Positions 43,012-54,537 are shown, counted from the stretch's first letter. The stretch is 64,000 bases of DNA from Trissonchulus latispiculum (GCA_030248195.1 JASAND010031938.1:1-64000), one strand, 5' to 3'. Numbers and translations are program-made. The notes: generated by a model not told the origin, from the letters alone.

Positions 43012-45534
43012 TATAAAATAGCACGAAATTTTTGTGATTGTTTTTGTTAATTTTTGTAAAGCTGCAAGTATTATATATCGGTTAGAAATATGTAATCGAA
43101 TTCGCAACCGTAATTTTCACGTTCTGGCATCAAAACTTATACGTATAGGTTTTTCTACCCGAAATTTGGCCTTGATTTCAATTGAAGATTATCTTCTTTG
43201 ACTTTTCACCACTGCTTGGGTTTGGGGTTCATACGTAATCGATTTTAATTCCCATTGCATCTTATTTCTCTGGTGGTTTATGACTGCCAGTTCTAGGCTA
43301 CGAAGTCCCTAATTTTTGGTTCCTCCTCTCGTCTCTCTAATCCTCTCTCATATTGATGTTTGAAAGGTTTAAATTTTTCGGGCTTTGCCGAAATCGTCTT
43401 GGTTACGTACGTTCTAAAACTAAATTTTTAAGCACTTTGTAGCTTATAGCAGTATATACTAGCTTCCAATTCTTTCAATTGTATATACAATACTGGGGGG
43501 GGGCCCCATAAACACCCTTCCCCCCCCCCAAAGTCGTTCCCCCCCAAAATCGCCCCCATAAAAGTGGGTGCCCCTTTTGGTACCAACTTTTGCCCTGAAA
43601 AAATCGCTCAGAAGGCCAAATTTTGAAAAATTTTCCGGCTTCGCCGGAGATTTTTAGTCGATTTTTGCCTATTTAAGCACTAAATCCGCTTATTTTTGGC
43701 AATTGCTATAAAAATAGCGCAATTTTCAGCATGTTTTTAGAAAAATTTGAAAAATTTTCGCTCCCCCCCAAAAATGACTCGCCCCCCGAGGGGCCCCCCC
43801 CAAAGAGCCCCCCCCCCCAAGAAAAAATCCCTAGAATAAGCCCAGCAATAGAAAACGGCTTATTTTATTTACAGTATTTTTGACGTTTAAAACCATTGTA
43901 GATCCTCCCACTATAGTGAGCGGGACTTATTTTAGTTTTACTTCCATAATTACACCCTTTCACCGCCAAATCCTTCCTCCTTCCCTAACAACTGGGTGCA
44001 TTTTTAGTGGATAAGTTTGTCCATAAAGAATTACTCAGAATTCGGTATTTAGAAAAATTCCAGTTCTAAATTGCTTACTGTTTTGGCCACTTCATCTGCA
44101 CTTTTTACGGTAAAAACTGGCTTTACACCATGCTACTAAAATAGCGCAATTGTTAGCATGTTTCTAACTAAATTTCCGTTTCCCACCACGAACTTTGAGG
44201 ATTGGGCAAGAAGATACGTTTGTATGTATATGCCCCAATGCCCAGGTGATTTTATCCCAGTATATCAGCCTTGGCTTTTTTTAGTGGGGCAGGGTTGGGC
44301 GAGACCGAGACTGGCCAAGTCTTTCTTCTTTTGGGCGAGACCGAGACCGGGACTAGCAATTTTAAGATTAAATTTAATTTCTTCCAGTTTTTAATGCTTT
44401 GGCCCGGTATTTGGGGATTTAACACATAAACATACGGTTTCCACACGTCGTCAGTTAATTTTTGTTACATTGACTTAAAAATTTCGCTGAAATTTGATGT
44501 TTTCAAAACTTTCCGGTCTAGGTCCGAGAGCGATACTTTTGGGTGAGCGAGACCGAGACCGAGACTTTTGGGTGAGCGAGACCGAGACCGAGACTTTTGG
44601 GTGAGCGAGACCGAGACTGGTCAAGTCTCGGCTTTTGGGCGAGACCGAGACCGAGACTCCCAACCCGGGGGGGGGCAGGGGGGTTGGCAATTTTCAAAAA
44701 TTATTTTGCTACTCAGACTCGATTTTTGACCGCTTTTAAGCATAGTTATAGCAGTATATGTAGAAAACAGGCTATTTTTACTGCATTTTTGCCAAGTTTA
44801 AACCACTTTCTAGCTTACTTCTAGGCCACAATTTATGGGGGGGGGGGGGGCTCGACGAAGCCCCCCCCCCATCGATGGGGGGGCTCACCGAAAATGGGGG
44901 GGCATATTTTTTGACAATTTTTTTGCGTAAAAAATGTTAAAAATCGCTAAAAAATAACTAATTTTGGGTGTTTTTTAAGCTAAAACAGTGGAAATTTAGG
45001 TAAAAATCCGGCGAAGCCGGAAAAATGTTTGAAAATTTTGGCTAAAAATGGTAAAAAATGGCAATTTTTGGGGTTATGGGGGGGAGGTCGGAATTTATGG
45101 GGGAGGCTCCTCGAATGGGGGGGAGGTCGCCGAATGGGGGGCCCACCCCCCCCCACCCCCAGTAGAAGTAAGCCAGACTTTGGATTCCCCCCCAGTTTTT
45201 GGTTCCTTCCCCCCCCCCCACTTCCCCCCCCCCACTTTTTTCGCCTAGAAAAAGCCCAGTAAGATCTGGACTGCACCTCCACTTTCGGTCTAGCAAAGAC
45301 CACGACTGTCATGCACGTATGCAATTCAATACGTATTTATATACCTTACAACCTATAGCATATGCGTATATATATTTATCGAGACGTATAGTTTACTGTC
45401 GCTTAAGGTGAATAAAAAGTCGTGTTTCTTTTAGCTGCCATCAGTTATTTGATGCAAAGTTAAAGTCAGGGGACTGAACCGCTTGCTTGTATTAATACTA
45501 TTACAACTTGTTTATTTGTGGTGTTTTGTTTCAG
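43012..45534 (+). other. Non-coding (probable Pur-alpha intron 1, 3' part) with G/C-run elements
   Basis: Holds two dispersed G/C-run repeats, about 43492-43855 and 44832-45266. Each has a CCGGCTTCGCCGG hairpin core and a nearby TAGAATAAGCCCAG-like or TAGAAAAAGCCCAG end. A short GAGACCGAGACC array lies at 44300-44660. No exon was recognised before 45535. Confidence 0.6.
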
Positions 45535-45665
45535 AAGGCGGTCCAGGTGCCGGAGGAATGCAGGATGAGGAAGAGCTCGCGTCTAAGATGCTTCAGATTC
45601 AGTCTAAGCGTTTCTATTTGGATGTTAAGCAGAATAGACGTGGTCGATTCATTAAAATAGCTGAA
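45535..45665 (+). CDS. PURA: Pur-alpha exon: first half of PUR repeat I
   Basis: Follows the acceptor TTTTGTTTCAG and ends before the donor GTTAGT. It encodes [15 protein letters not shown] (glycine/acidic leader) and the beta-sheet part of repeat I, ending KIAE. It starts in phase 1 (needs one base from upstream) and ends in phase 0. An internal ATG (GGMQDE) could serve as a start only if the upstream exon is absent. Confidence 0.95.
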
Positions 45666-46891
45666 GTTAGTTTCTATGTTATGAATTAGATATACGTATA
45701 TATCCTTTAGAAAGTTAGCAGCATTTTTATTAGTTTTACTATTATTTTTACGCATAATGGTACAGCTACTTGCGCAACTTACATTAATTGTATACTGCTG
45801 CGTTGTGAGGCAGACATCCGCTTATAACGTACGTACGGTATGTATTGGCAGCACTTGTCTGTTTAATATTGTTTTATATATTCGGACATTAAGTTGGCAT
45901 TATAGGGATTTTCAGTACTAAAGTGGTGTAAAATACGAATGACTGCCACTGCAGAACTATATACCTAAATTGCCTTTCTTAATTGCAAAGTGAACATGTA
46001 CTGAGCTAAATCTAGGAATTTGTTGATGGAGTTCTTTGGATGGGCTTCCTCGGGAGGCTAGATCTTTTGAGGAGGGAGTAATATATATACACTTTTTGAA
46101 AATTTCTAAAAATGCGTTATTTCTGTAGTAATAGCCTAAAAACTATTATAAGTGCAAAAAAGCAGATTTGGTGTTAAAACGCAAAAATCGAGTAAACATA
46201 CATGCCAAGAAATTTTGAAAATTTGCCCTTCTGGGCAATTTTTAGGGCAAAATATTTTTACCGAAAGGGACATGTTTTGGAGAAGTGAGGAAGGTATTTT
46301 ATGCACCCCGTACTGGGCTTATTCTAGGAAATTTTTCTTGGGGGGCTCTTTGGGGGGGCCTCGGGGGGCGAGTCATTCTTGGGGGGAGGGGGGGAATTTT
46401 TCAAAATTCTTCTAAAACATGCTAAAAATAGCGCTATTTTTATAGTAATCGCCAAACAAGTTCGTTTTTAGTGCAAAAATAGTGCTTAAATAGGCAAAAA
46501 TCGAATAAACATTTTTGAAAATTTGGCCTTCTCAGCGATTTTTTCAGGGTAAAAGTTGGTAACAAAAGGGGCACCCATTTTTTAGGGGGGGGGCGATTTT
46601 TTGGGGGGGAAGGGTGTTTATGGGGCCCCCACCCACCCCCACTACACGGTTTTTTTTGGGCAAAATTGGGGGCATTTGCCCACTCAAATTTAAATTTGCC
46701 CAGCAGTTTGCCCACTGAAAAATTGAACCACAGAGGTAAAAGAAGTGAACATTTCTATTACGGTTTTATTGCTAATTTTAAAAAAATTTTCAAGTTCTTT
46801 TCTGGGGGGCTGCCGCCCCCCAGACCCCCCGCTGGGTTTCCTGTGTCACTACTAAATTGTCATTTGATTAACTTTACTTCACATCACTTAT

Positions 46892-46964
<73 letters not shown>

Positions 46965-49900
46965 ATATATATATGTCTCCTCGAAATGTTGCATTCTAGT
47001 GACTAGAATAAGCCCAGCCCGTAGAATGAGCCTCGGGGTAGGCTTACAAGTGCAGAAAAATAAAAAGTAGATTAAATAATAGGAAAAATAATGAATTTTA
47101 AAAAACTTTTGACGATGCCGGAAATGTTATTAAATTTTAGGAACCCTAGATTTGGCAAATTCTGGTGAGCTGGCAGTAAGTGGGTTGGCGATACCCAACA
47201 AATGAGGGGAACGATTGGAGGGAGAGGCAAAAGTAGGGGCGTCCCCCACTAAAAGCCCCCAGCATTAACACATATATATATCTTATTTCTTGTAGGTAGG
47301 AGCCGGTGGCCGGAAGACTAGAATTGTAATGTCTATGCCCGCTGCGTCTGAGTTTAGGGATCATCTTACGGAGTTTGGAGAATTCTATGCCCAGCTTGGT
47401 ATGTTATTTCCCTCTTTGCAATTGTTCATGTCCGCTCTAAGCAATGAAATTAGAAGAATCATTTTACAGTGTGAGCTGTACATTTTAAGAACATGTCCTC
47501 AACATTATTGTTTTACATAATCACGTGATTGTAATCCTAGCAGCTGGATTGAAAAATTCGTTAAGTTGTTAGAACTCTGGGTTTCATCTATTTTGAGAAA
47601 AAACAACAATAATGGAGAGTATTTGTTTATTGTGGCAACAACAACGACAAAGTAACGGACTGTAGACAATTATGGAATTCCTAGAAATTGTTAGAAAATC
47701 ATTAATTTAGCTCACGGTTTTTTTGCGTAAAATACTGCGTATTTACGCAGTCGAGCTTAAAAATACGCAGTCAAAAACAAAAATACGCACCAAAATACGC
47801 AGCCGAAAAATTCGGTAGCAAGAATTTCCAGTGTGCTCTAAATTAATTTCTTGAGACAATTCAACGTAGTTTGGGCTCTGGCATCTTCTGGGGGGCTCCG
47901 CCCCCCAGACCCCCACTTATCTCTTCGCTTCTACATTGATCCTTCCGTCTGCAGTTGCTTCTAAGCACACGTATAAATGTATAATACATGCGTTGTTTTT
48001 GTTTCTATTTTGATTTGACATAGTAAACTAAAATCTTATCTGTTCTAAGACTCTATTTGTTCTATTCGTAAACTCTATTTGTCTAACCAACAATTAACTT
48101 TACTATTAAATTGCTCCAGGCAAAGAATTCAAAGTTTTAAGAGCAAATTTAATCAAAAATTTAAAATTTTCTTCAACTTCTGGGGGGCTGCGCCCCCCAG
48201 ACCCCCTGCGTATCTATTTTGCATCAAATATTCATACTTTTACACCATAGTTCAATCGACACGCAACGTAAAATGAAGCTAATACCTTTAAGGTTGTTTA
48301 AAAACTCTTAAAAACGAATTAATTCGACGCTAAATGCGTTTATAGCGTTTATAACGTTGAGAAGCGATTTTTGTAATTTTACGCAGTCGAAAATAAAAAT
48401 ACGCACTCGAAAACAAAAATACGCAAAATTTACGCAGGTCCGATTTTCAAAAAACCCCTGATTTAGCTACCAAATGTTTAGCCTGGCTTTTTCCTACACG
48501 GAGCCCCAAGAAATCGGTTTCCTCCCCGGACTTGGATCCTCCCCAGAATCGAGCGTTCATCCTCCCACAACCCAAAAGTGCCAGTGAAAATAGAGTTTTA
48601 GTAGTAAATTTACAAAAATTTTTCTGGCTTCGCCTTGATTTTTAGGTCTTTTTTTAGCATTTCTATTTTAAGCCTAATTTTTGTGTAAAATGTTTCATTT
48701 TAGCTTAGTAGGGAAAAACTAGCTATTTTTAAAGCACTTTCGCAACCGCCCCCCCCCCAACTTTTCCCTACCACAGGCGCCTTTAAGGGGGGCCCTTAAG
48801 AGGTAAGGGAAATATTTTATTGTCGGCAAAATTTCAAACATTTTAAACTTAATTTGTAGTTAATTTACGCTTATTTTAGCGTTTTAAACCTATCCATGGC
48901 AACATTTTAAAAATTTTCAAAACTTTTCGCTCCTTCGGCGTTAAAAATGTACTCAATTTTTACTTAATTTGTGCTTATTTTTGGTTTGAAGCCATATTTA
49001 ATTTCATCTTCTGGGGGGCGACACCCAAATTTTTTAAAGTGCGCCCCTCTTAAAAGGTTTCTATGTGTGGCACTGCTCTCCAGCAGAAATTTTTACTTAG
49101 GGAAAAGCCACCAATCCTTGTAATGGCAGCCACGGTGTATCTGTATTTTTTAAACGCATGAACTTTTCTAAGGTCTATCTGACGTTTTTCGGATTGGGTT
49201 TGGTGGGAGAGAGGAACCTGTCATTTTCCTACTTTTCGGGTCTCTTCCTGTTGCCTGAGGACTCCGGGCCCCACTTTTTTTGGAGGGCACCAAAAAAGCA
49301 AGATTTTGTCAAAATTTTTTCATCAAAATTCAAATCTTAAAATAGCCCTTTTTGTTTTTCCCGCTAAGATGATATACCTTCCAGATTATTTATTGGGATT
49401 TTTTCCTGGGAGGGACGGGCCCGGGATTGACAAACTTTTGGGGATGGGAGACTTTTTGCAAGAATGAACCAAACACTGGTATTGTTGGCATATTTTGAAG
49501 GTAGAAACCCAAAACGTTCTCAAAAGGCCTGGATTTAGCCTAAAAATAGCCATTTTTTCGGAAATATCTCCGGTGCAGCTGGCAATTTTTTTAAAATTTG
49601 CCTATTTTGGGCAAAACTTTGGTCACCCTAAAAATCCCGGGGTGGAAGTAAAAATTCCGGGAAGGGGTGATTTCGGGGGCCCGCCGCCACCTGTAAAAAT
49701 AATCTGCCTTGGGCGTGTCCCACGACCCACCCACTTTTCGCAAGATATATATACTTTTGTTTCTATGTATTCTTATCTGTCAACGTTACGAACAGCTCGC
49801 TTTTGTTATTTTAATTTTCCAGTAATACCGAAACTGATAATTTTTGTTCATTCCTGTATTGATTAACCTAGATACCCATGTTTTATGCGTTTTCGATTGC

Positions 49901-52900
49901 TCTTGTGTTGTAGCAGAACTGTCCGTATCTGCCAATATTTCAGGCCCACCTAGTCCAGAGAATTTGCCCCAGGATGGACGACTGAGATCAGAGACGATGC
50001 TGCGTGAAAATCGACGATATTATTTAGACCTCAAGGAAAACAATCGGGGACGATTTCTTAGAGTACGTAGACTCTTCCGACTTCCACACTCTGTCACCGT
50101 TACACTAACTAGCGTCGTAACCTGAAAACATTTCGGAAGGGAGCTAGAAATATGTACGTAAACTATTTTATGAAAAGATTTAAAACTCGACTGGGTTATA
50201 TACATTTTGCGGAAGGGGGAGTTCTTAAGCAACAAGGTGAATTTGCTTTTAATATCAGGGGCTAGCATGCAATGGATGTGTTTTCATTAAGCGATTAGGA
50301 TATGATTAGAATTAGGATTGGGATTAGGATGTGCGCTTCTGCTCTTCCGGCAGCACGACAATACAAATCTGAGCCTTTAGTTTGCTCAAAATCACGATCC
50401 TAGACTGAATCAGAGTCTCTTTTCCATGCTCTGTAATGAGTTCACCCCTAATTAAGTAGAGGTAGGCGATAGGGTAACGCTAAGTCTTAACCTCCTCAAG
50501 CTCATTCCCGGATTCTTGAGGTCAGTGTCAATTTGTCAACTTTCCAATTCGGATGGCAAGACTTCGCTTGACACAGCTTATAGATGTGTGTTCCTGACTA
50601 GAACACATTACATTGACACGGAGCCAATTCTGGGGTCTTCTCCCGACTTCGACCCAAACTTGGGAATCTATATACCACAAAATTTGCGAAAACATGAGAA
50701 TTTTTGCGTTTTTAACCTTAGTAAAAAATAAAAATTGTTAGCCATTTTAAAAAACTTTTATAATCTCTTAAAATTTGTTAGAATGGCCAATTTTTTGGTT
50801 GGAGCAGCTGAGGCGTCTGTCCATTTGCACGTTTTTTGTACTCTTTCGTTTTCTTCTCGCTGAGGGGGCTTATCTATTTTGTGCCCGGAAGGGGGGGGCT
50901 AGGTTAAACCCCACCACTTTATCCTATACTAGAACGGAGTTCAGGGTATTTTTAAGCGGTGGCGGGGGGCGGCCCCCACCCCGAAGTTGACCTTCCCCTT
51001 GACGCGCCTCCCGAAAACGCCCCCTCGCGGGACTTTTGCTTCCCTCCCCGACATTTTTGGGGGGGCCCAAATTTTGTCCAACATTGGCAAAATTTTAAAA
51101 ATATTCCGGCTTCGCCAGAGATTTTTTCGTGATAATGGCTATTTTTAGCTTAAATCCTGGCATTTTTGAACCTTAATACCAATTTTTAGCTGATTTTTGC
51201 AAAAAATCTTCCCCTCCTCGAAAATTTCTCCCCCTCCGGAAAAAACCGTAAAAAGCACCATGAAATTTGTCGAGGATCAATACAGCTATTCATAGTGAGT
51301 ATGTTCATGTTCTAAATCTTACTGTATGTGCCAGGGGTTATTGTGTAGGGGTAGATTGTTTTCTTTTTCTTTAGGTTACACAGGTCATCATGCGCGGTCC
51401 TCGTAATGTTGTGGTCATACCAGCCCAGGGATTAGTAGAATTTAGGGATGCCCTGACCAAACTGCTAGATGAATTTGGAACTGATGAAGCAGGTACGCAC
51501 ATTCAGGGGCCGATGTCACCAACACCCAAACCCGGGTTAAGTCGCTAACCCGGGTTAACTGTATATGTTAGATAGCCAAGTTAACCCGGGTTTAGACGTT
51601 GATGATATTGGCCCTTGCCTATTGTTGTGACCATACATTAACATAGGGTCGGATCCTGGGGGGTTTGTCCTCAAAAAATTTTGAGGGGGCTTGTACCTTG
51701 AACAAAAATTTTGAGGAGGCTTATACCTCAAGAACAAAATAAGCAAACTTTTTCAAAAAATTAACCCTAAGTCTAAAATTACTAAAATTACTATTAAAAA
51801 ACGCTAAATTAGCAATTTTTTTGTCAAAATTTGCAAAAAATTTTCAATCTCTGGAAAACGTTTCAAGATTTTTTTGGGGCTTGTCCCCAAAAAATTTTGA
51901 GGGGGCTTGTACCTTGAACAAAAATTTTGAGGAGGCTTATACCTCAAGAACAAAATAAGCAAACTTTTTCAAAAAATTAACCCTAAGTCTAAAATTACTA
52001 AAATTACTATTAAAAAACGCTAAATTAGCAATTTTTTTGTCAAAATTTGCAAAAAATTTTCAATCTCTGGAAAAAGTTTCAAGATTTTGCTCGATTTTTC
52101 CGGAAAATTAAACATTTTAGCTAAACAATTCCGGCGCAGCCGGAAATTTTTTGAAATTTTACTGTAAAACCTAATTTTTTCCGGTTATTTTGGGTTGCCC
52201 CTTGGCCATTTTTTGTTACCCCTTGTCCCTGACGGTAGAGCTTGTACCTTGTTCGGGTTAACCTATGGTTGTGACGGAAAGTAAAGTTGGATTCTTACTG
52301 TTGAAGTTTCTTCAGTTTTTTGGCATCATCTTCGCTCATAATGTTGGCTACACGTCCTAATGATACACTTCGTGTGTGTTCTCTTGTTAATATTAGCGTT
52401 GTTATTTTAACGTCTATTTATTTCGTTCAGGATCTTGTAACTTGTATATTTTAATTATTTTTGTTTCGTTCAGGGTATTGTAACTTGAATATATGTGTTA
52501 TATTTTAGCTGTACAAGGTCGATTGCCGGAAGGGCGTCAATTCCGGGTAGAAAATAAAATGTTCTATTTTGATATCGGTCAGAATAATCGGGGCATCTTC
52601 ATGCGAATTTCGGAAGTATATGTAACCCTTGTTTTCTATATACTTATTTTGGCACAGCTACATATCATGTAATATCATCAGCACGTTAATAGCGAACGTT
52701 GCTAGATTTTAAGGTGGTGATTCCCTTTGGTCACATAAAGTTTGCACCATTGTTACTCATTCATTACTTGGAGTTAAGAAGCCATTTTTATATCAAAATG
52801 TAGCTTGACATTTTCTCTTTTTAATGCATGCCACGAAACTAATGTTGCTTTTCGACAATATTTTTAACACATTTTAGAAGAAGTATAATTTTCCAGAATT

Positions 52901-54537
52901 TTTGCAGACCCAAGTAATTTCTTTCGCGAGACATCGGTTATATCATTCAATACCACCTCCATCAAATAGCTGGGGACGAATTTTTGTTTATTGTGAAATC
53001 GCTCTTCGTTATGGAGAAATAAGCTGAAATGTGTGCGTAACCTGTATTTTGCCTACTTTTTCCAAATTTGTCAAGCGATTGCTTTAGCTAGAAAACAGCA
53101 ATCGGGGCAACTAAAAAATCGTCCCTGGGTATATTTGTGCAGAACACATTTGTTCAGTAGGAGCCCTCCAACTTGCATGGTGAATGCTCCACAATCTTTG
53201 GAAAAAAATTGGTCGTGTTTTTGCAAAAACTATATTTTTTACGATAGCAGCCTACAGAATAGCAGTTGGAAGACGATAATTTGCCCCTATGAGACCTTCA
53301 GATCGAAGCCATTAGTTTGATTTTACGGCTTGCGTAGTTCAAGAAATGATGGATAATTTGATTTCTGCCAAAAAGACAAGTTTTCGACGCCAAAACAAGA
53401 AAATCGGATGTATCTCACGGTAGAAAAGAGCTAGAAACTTACTTTAAAAAGCAAAAATGTGAAGCTCAATGAGATCTTTCGAATGAATATAGTCATAACT
53501 GCATAGCAGCTGCCAAACGCTCAGAAATTGGGATAAACCACTCTGACCGGAAATCTCGAATTTTTGAATCGGGATTGCGCGGAGGGTGTTAGAACGCTAA
53601 AAGAACTTATTTCGGAAAATTTCATCAAATTTCATCTTGATGTACGCCGCCAAACAACATGTGCCCAAAAGGAATCACCACCTTAAGTACACGGGTCCTC
53701 CGGTCTTGTGATGAATCTGGGTGGGACTTTACGTTAGCCTTGGTGCTGAAGTGGCAATTCAATTTTTCAATTAGGTTCATATCGTATTTTCAAGTTGTTA
53801 CTCTTTAATCTAATGAAATAATCCGCATTTTCATTCTCCACCATTAGTACTGATAGTGTGAGGCTTTAACTTCATGTGGATTGCAGCTGAAAACTTGAGA
53901 TATCTCGCTCCATTTTTGATATGTAAAAGGCACTTGTGCGTTTGTCACTTCAGTTTGGATACGAACTCCTTCTGGCTTGGTATGACTGTAGCCTCGGTAG
54001 GTCAGTTGGTAGAGCATAATTCGAAAGTCGTGGGTTCGATTCCTACCCGTGGCCCAAATTTTTCGGGTCGAATGGGCTGGAATGAGTGACAGCTAAATTT
54101 CTTTCAATTAGAAAGACTGATCCAGTCCAAGCAATTCGATATTTTTTTTATAATGGACTTCCATTAGTAGTCCATTTCTGTTAAGTACACCAGGACATGA
54201 ACAGGATAGTCTTTCAAAACCTTCGACTTCACATAATCGTCTGCGTGCCTATTATTTCTTTTTTCAGGTGAAGCCCAACTTTCGAACGGCCGTGACCATT
54301 CCAGAGCGTTCGTGGTCTCGTTTTCGGGACATCTTTTCGGAGATCTGCACTCAGATGAACAGTCTCAGTGCAGCTGGTCCCAGTGGCTCCGAGACAGCCG
54401 GGGAGGCCGCCAGTGGACATGAAGCGACCGGAAATGACGCTGGGGCCGGTGGGGATTCTGGGAGCGATTCCCCAGCTGTCCAGGCGGCCAACGGCTCTTC
54501 TGAGCCCAAGACTTCTGCCGGGGACGCTGGGAAATAA
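45535..54537 (+). CDS. PURA: Pur-alpha (purine-rich single-stranded DNA/RNA-binding protein), split gene
   Basis: Six exons join without a frame break: 45535-45665, 47296-47398, 49914-50062, 51375-51492, 52509-52615 and 54268-54537. With one base from an upstream exon they give 292 residues. Three PUR repeats are recognised: [19 protein letters not shown] plus [28 protein letters not shown] plus [14 protein letters not shown]; and [19 protein letters not shown] plus RFRDIFSEI. In the family, repeats I and II fold together to bind purine-rich single strands, and repeat III mediates dimerisation. The C-terminal tail is Gly/Ser/Ala-rich and acidic. All introns have GT-AG ends. The missing N-terminus may be the exon at 26810. 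Vertebrate homologues have intronless coding regions, so five coding introns are notable. Confidence 0.95.
45666..47295 (+). other. Pur-alpha intron (within repeat I)
   Basis: Contains a G/C-run element at about 46310-46645 (inverse of the 43492-43855 type), one CTGGGGGGCTGCCGCCCCCCAG hairpin at 46801-46830, and an (AT)n repeat at about 46897-46972. No coding sequence. Confidence 0.8.
47296..47398 (+). CDS. PURA: Pur-alpha exon: second half of PUR repeat I
   Basis: After TTATTTCTTGTAG it encodes [14 protein letters not shown], then [19 protein letters not shown], the strand and amphipathic helix completing repeat I. The donor is GTATGT; the exon ends in phase 1. Confidence 0.95.
47713..48460. 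mobile_element. 748-bp non-autonomous hAT-type element in a Pur-alpha intron
   Basis: Left end CACGGTTTTTTTGCG and right end AAAAAACCCCTG are flanked by an exact 8-bp duplication, ATTTAGCT (47705-47712 and 48461-48468). Both ends carry arrays of AAAATACGCA / TTTACGCAG in mirrored order. Two copies of the CTGGGGGGCTGCGCCCCCCAG hairpin lie inside (47887-47914 and 48179-48207). Non-coding. Confidence 0.85.
48469..49913 (+). other. Remainder of Pur-alpha intron between repeats I and II
   Basis: AT-rich with G/C-run remnants (48765-48800, 49010-49050, 49620-49700) and one degenerate TCTGGCTTCGCCTTGA hairpin at 48622. No exon was recognised. Confidence 0.6.
49914..50062 (+). CDS. PURA: Pur-alpha exon: linker and first half of PUR repeat II
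   Basis: Encodes a short Ser/Pro linker ([15 protein letters not shown]) and [19 protein letters not shown]. The acceptor is a tandem TAGCAG, so the start may be 49914 or 49917, adding or omitting one alanine. The donor GTACGT is in phase 0. Confidence 0.95.
50063..51374 (+). other. Pur-alpha intron (within repeat II)
   Basis: Contains short GGATTAGGAT-like repeats near 50297-50335 and a G/C-run element at about 50885-51250 with a TTCCGGCTTCGCCAGAG core. No coding sequence. Confidence 0.7.
51375..51492 (+). CDS. PURA: Pur-alpha exon: second half of PUR repeat II
   Basis: After TTTTTCTTTAG it encodes [19 protein letters not shown] and then [30 protein letters not shown] is a strongly conserved Pur-alpha signature. 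The donor GTACGC is in phase 1. Confidence 0.95.
51505..51617. mobile_element. 113-bp palindromic miniature element
   Basis: Left GGGGCCGATGTCACCAACAC and right inverse GGGCCAATATCATCAACG, with AACCCGGGTTAA cores on both sides. No target duplication was identified. Confidence 0.6.
51632..52267. mobile_element. 636-bp CATA..TTAAC G/C-run element with 8-bp duplication
   Basis: Begins CATACATTAACATAGGGTCG and ends GGGTTAACCTATG. An exact 8-bp duplication, GTTGTGAC, flanks it (51624-51631 and 52268-52275). Same family as 17497-17921 and 24801-25276. It is longer because a 216-bp segment is repeated in tandem (starting near 51679 and again near 51895). It ends about 240 bp before the next Pur-alpha exon. 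Confidence 0.85.
52509..52615 (+). CDS. PURA: Pur-alpha exon: first half of PUR repeat III
   Basis: After TTATATTTTAG it encodes [19 protein letters not shown] and [12 protein letters not shown]. The donor GTATAT is in phase 0. Confidence 0.95.
52713..53682. mobile_element. 970-bp TTAA-inserting element, GGTGGTGATTCC ends
   Basis: TTAAGGTGGTGATTCCCTTTG at the left and CCAAAAGGAATCACCACCTTAA at the right, so TTAA (52709-52712 and 53683-53686) flanks inverted GGTGGTGATTCC termini. The inside has one frame with [12 protein letters not shown] and [14 protein letters not shown], also present in the 25.5-kb copy, but no transposase signature is recognised. TTAA targets suggest piggyBac- or Kolobok-type mobilisation. 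It lies in the last Pur-alpha intron. Confidence 0.8.
53991..54180 (+). repeat. tRNA-derived SINE-like insertion
   Basis: 53991-54056 is tRNA-like: acceptor GCCTCGG pairs with CCGTGGC (one mismatch). An A-box-like GGTCAGTTGGTAGAGC, an exact B box GGTTCGATTCC with a paired T stem, and a templated CCA follow. The anticodon arm is about 9 nt short and one D-stem base is mispaired, so it is not a working tRNA. The following 120 bp, with CTTTCAATTAGAAAG, may be the SINE body. The right boundary is uncertain. Confidence 0.65.
54268..54537 (+). CDS. PURA: Pur-alpha terminal coding exon: second half of repeat III and tail
   Basis: After TTCTTTTTTCAG it encodes [19 protein letters not shown] and [11 protein letters not shown], which completes repeat III. 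About 55 residues of Ser/Gly/Ala/Glu-rich tail follow, ending at TAA. The tail is far more GC-rich than the surrounding DNA and carries no known fold. Confidence 0.95.
   Translation: MKPNFRTAVTIPERSWSRFRDIFSEICTQMNSLSAAGPSGSETAGEAASGHEATGNDAGAGGDSGSDSPAVQAANGSSEPKTSAGDAGK

Noticed and set aside
44980..45324. Proline/glycine-rich open frames on both strands
   Set aside because: By-products of G and C runs in a dispersed repeat.
53991..54056. Functional tRNA gene
   Set aside because: The anticodon arm is about 9 nt too short and the D stem is mispaired, so it cannot fold as a normal tRNA.
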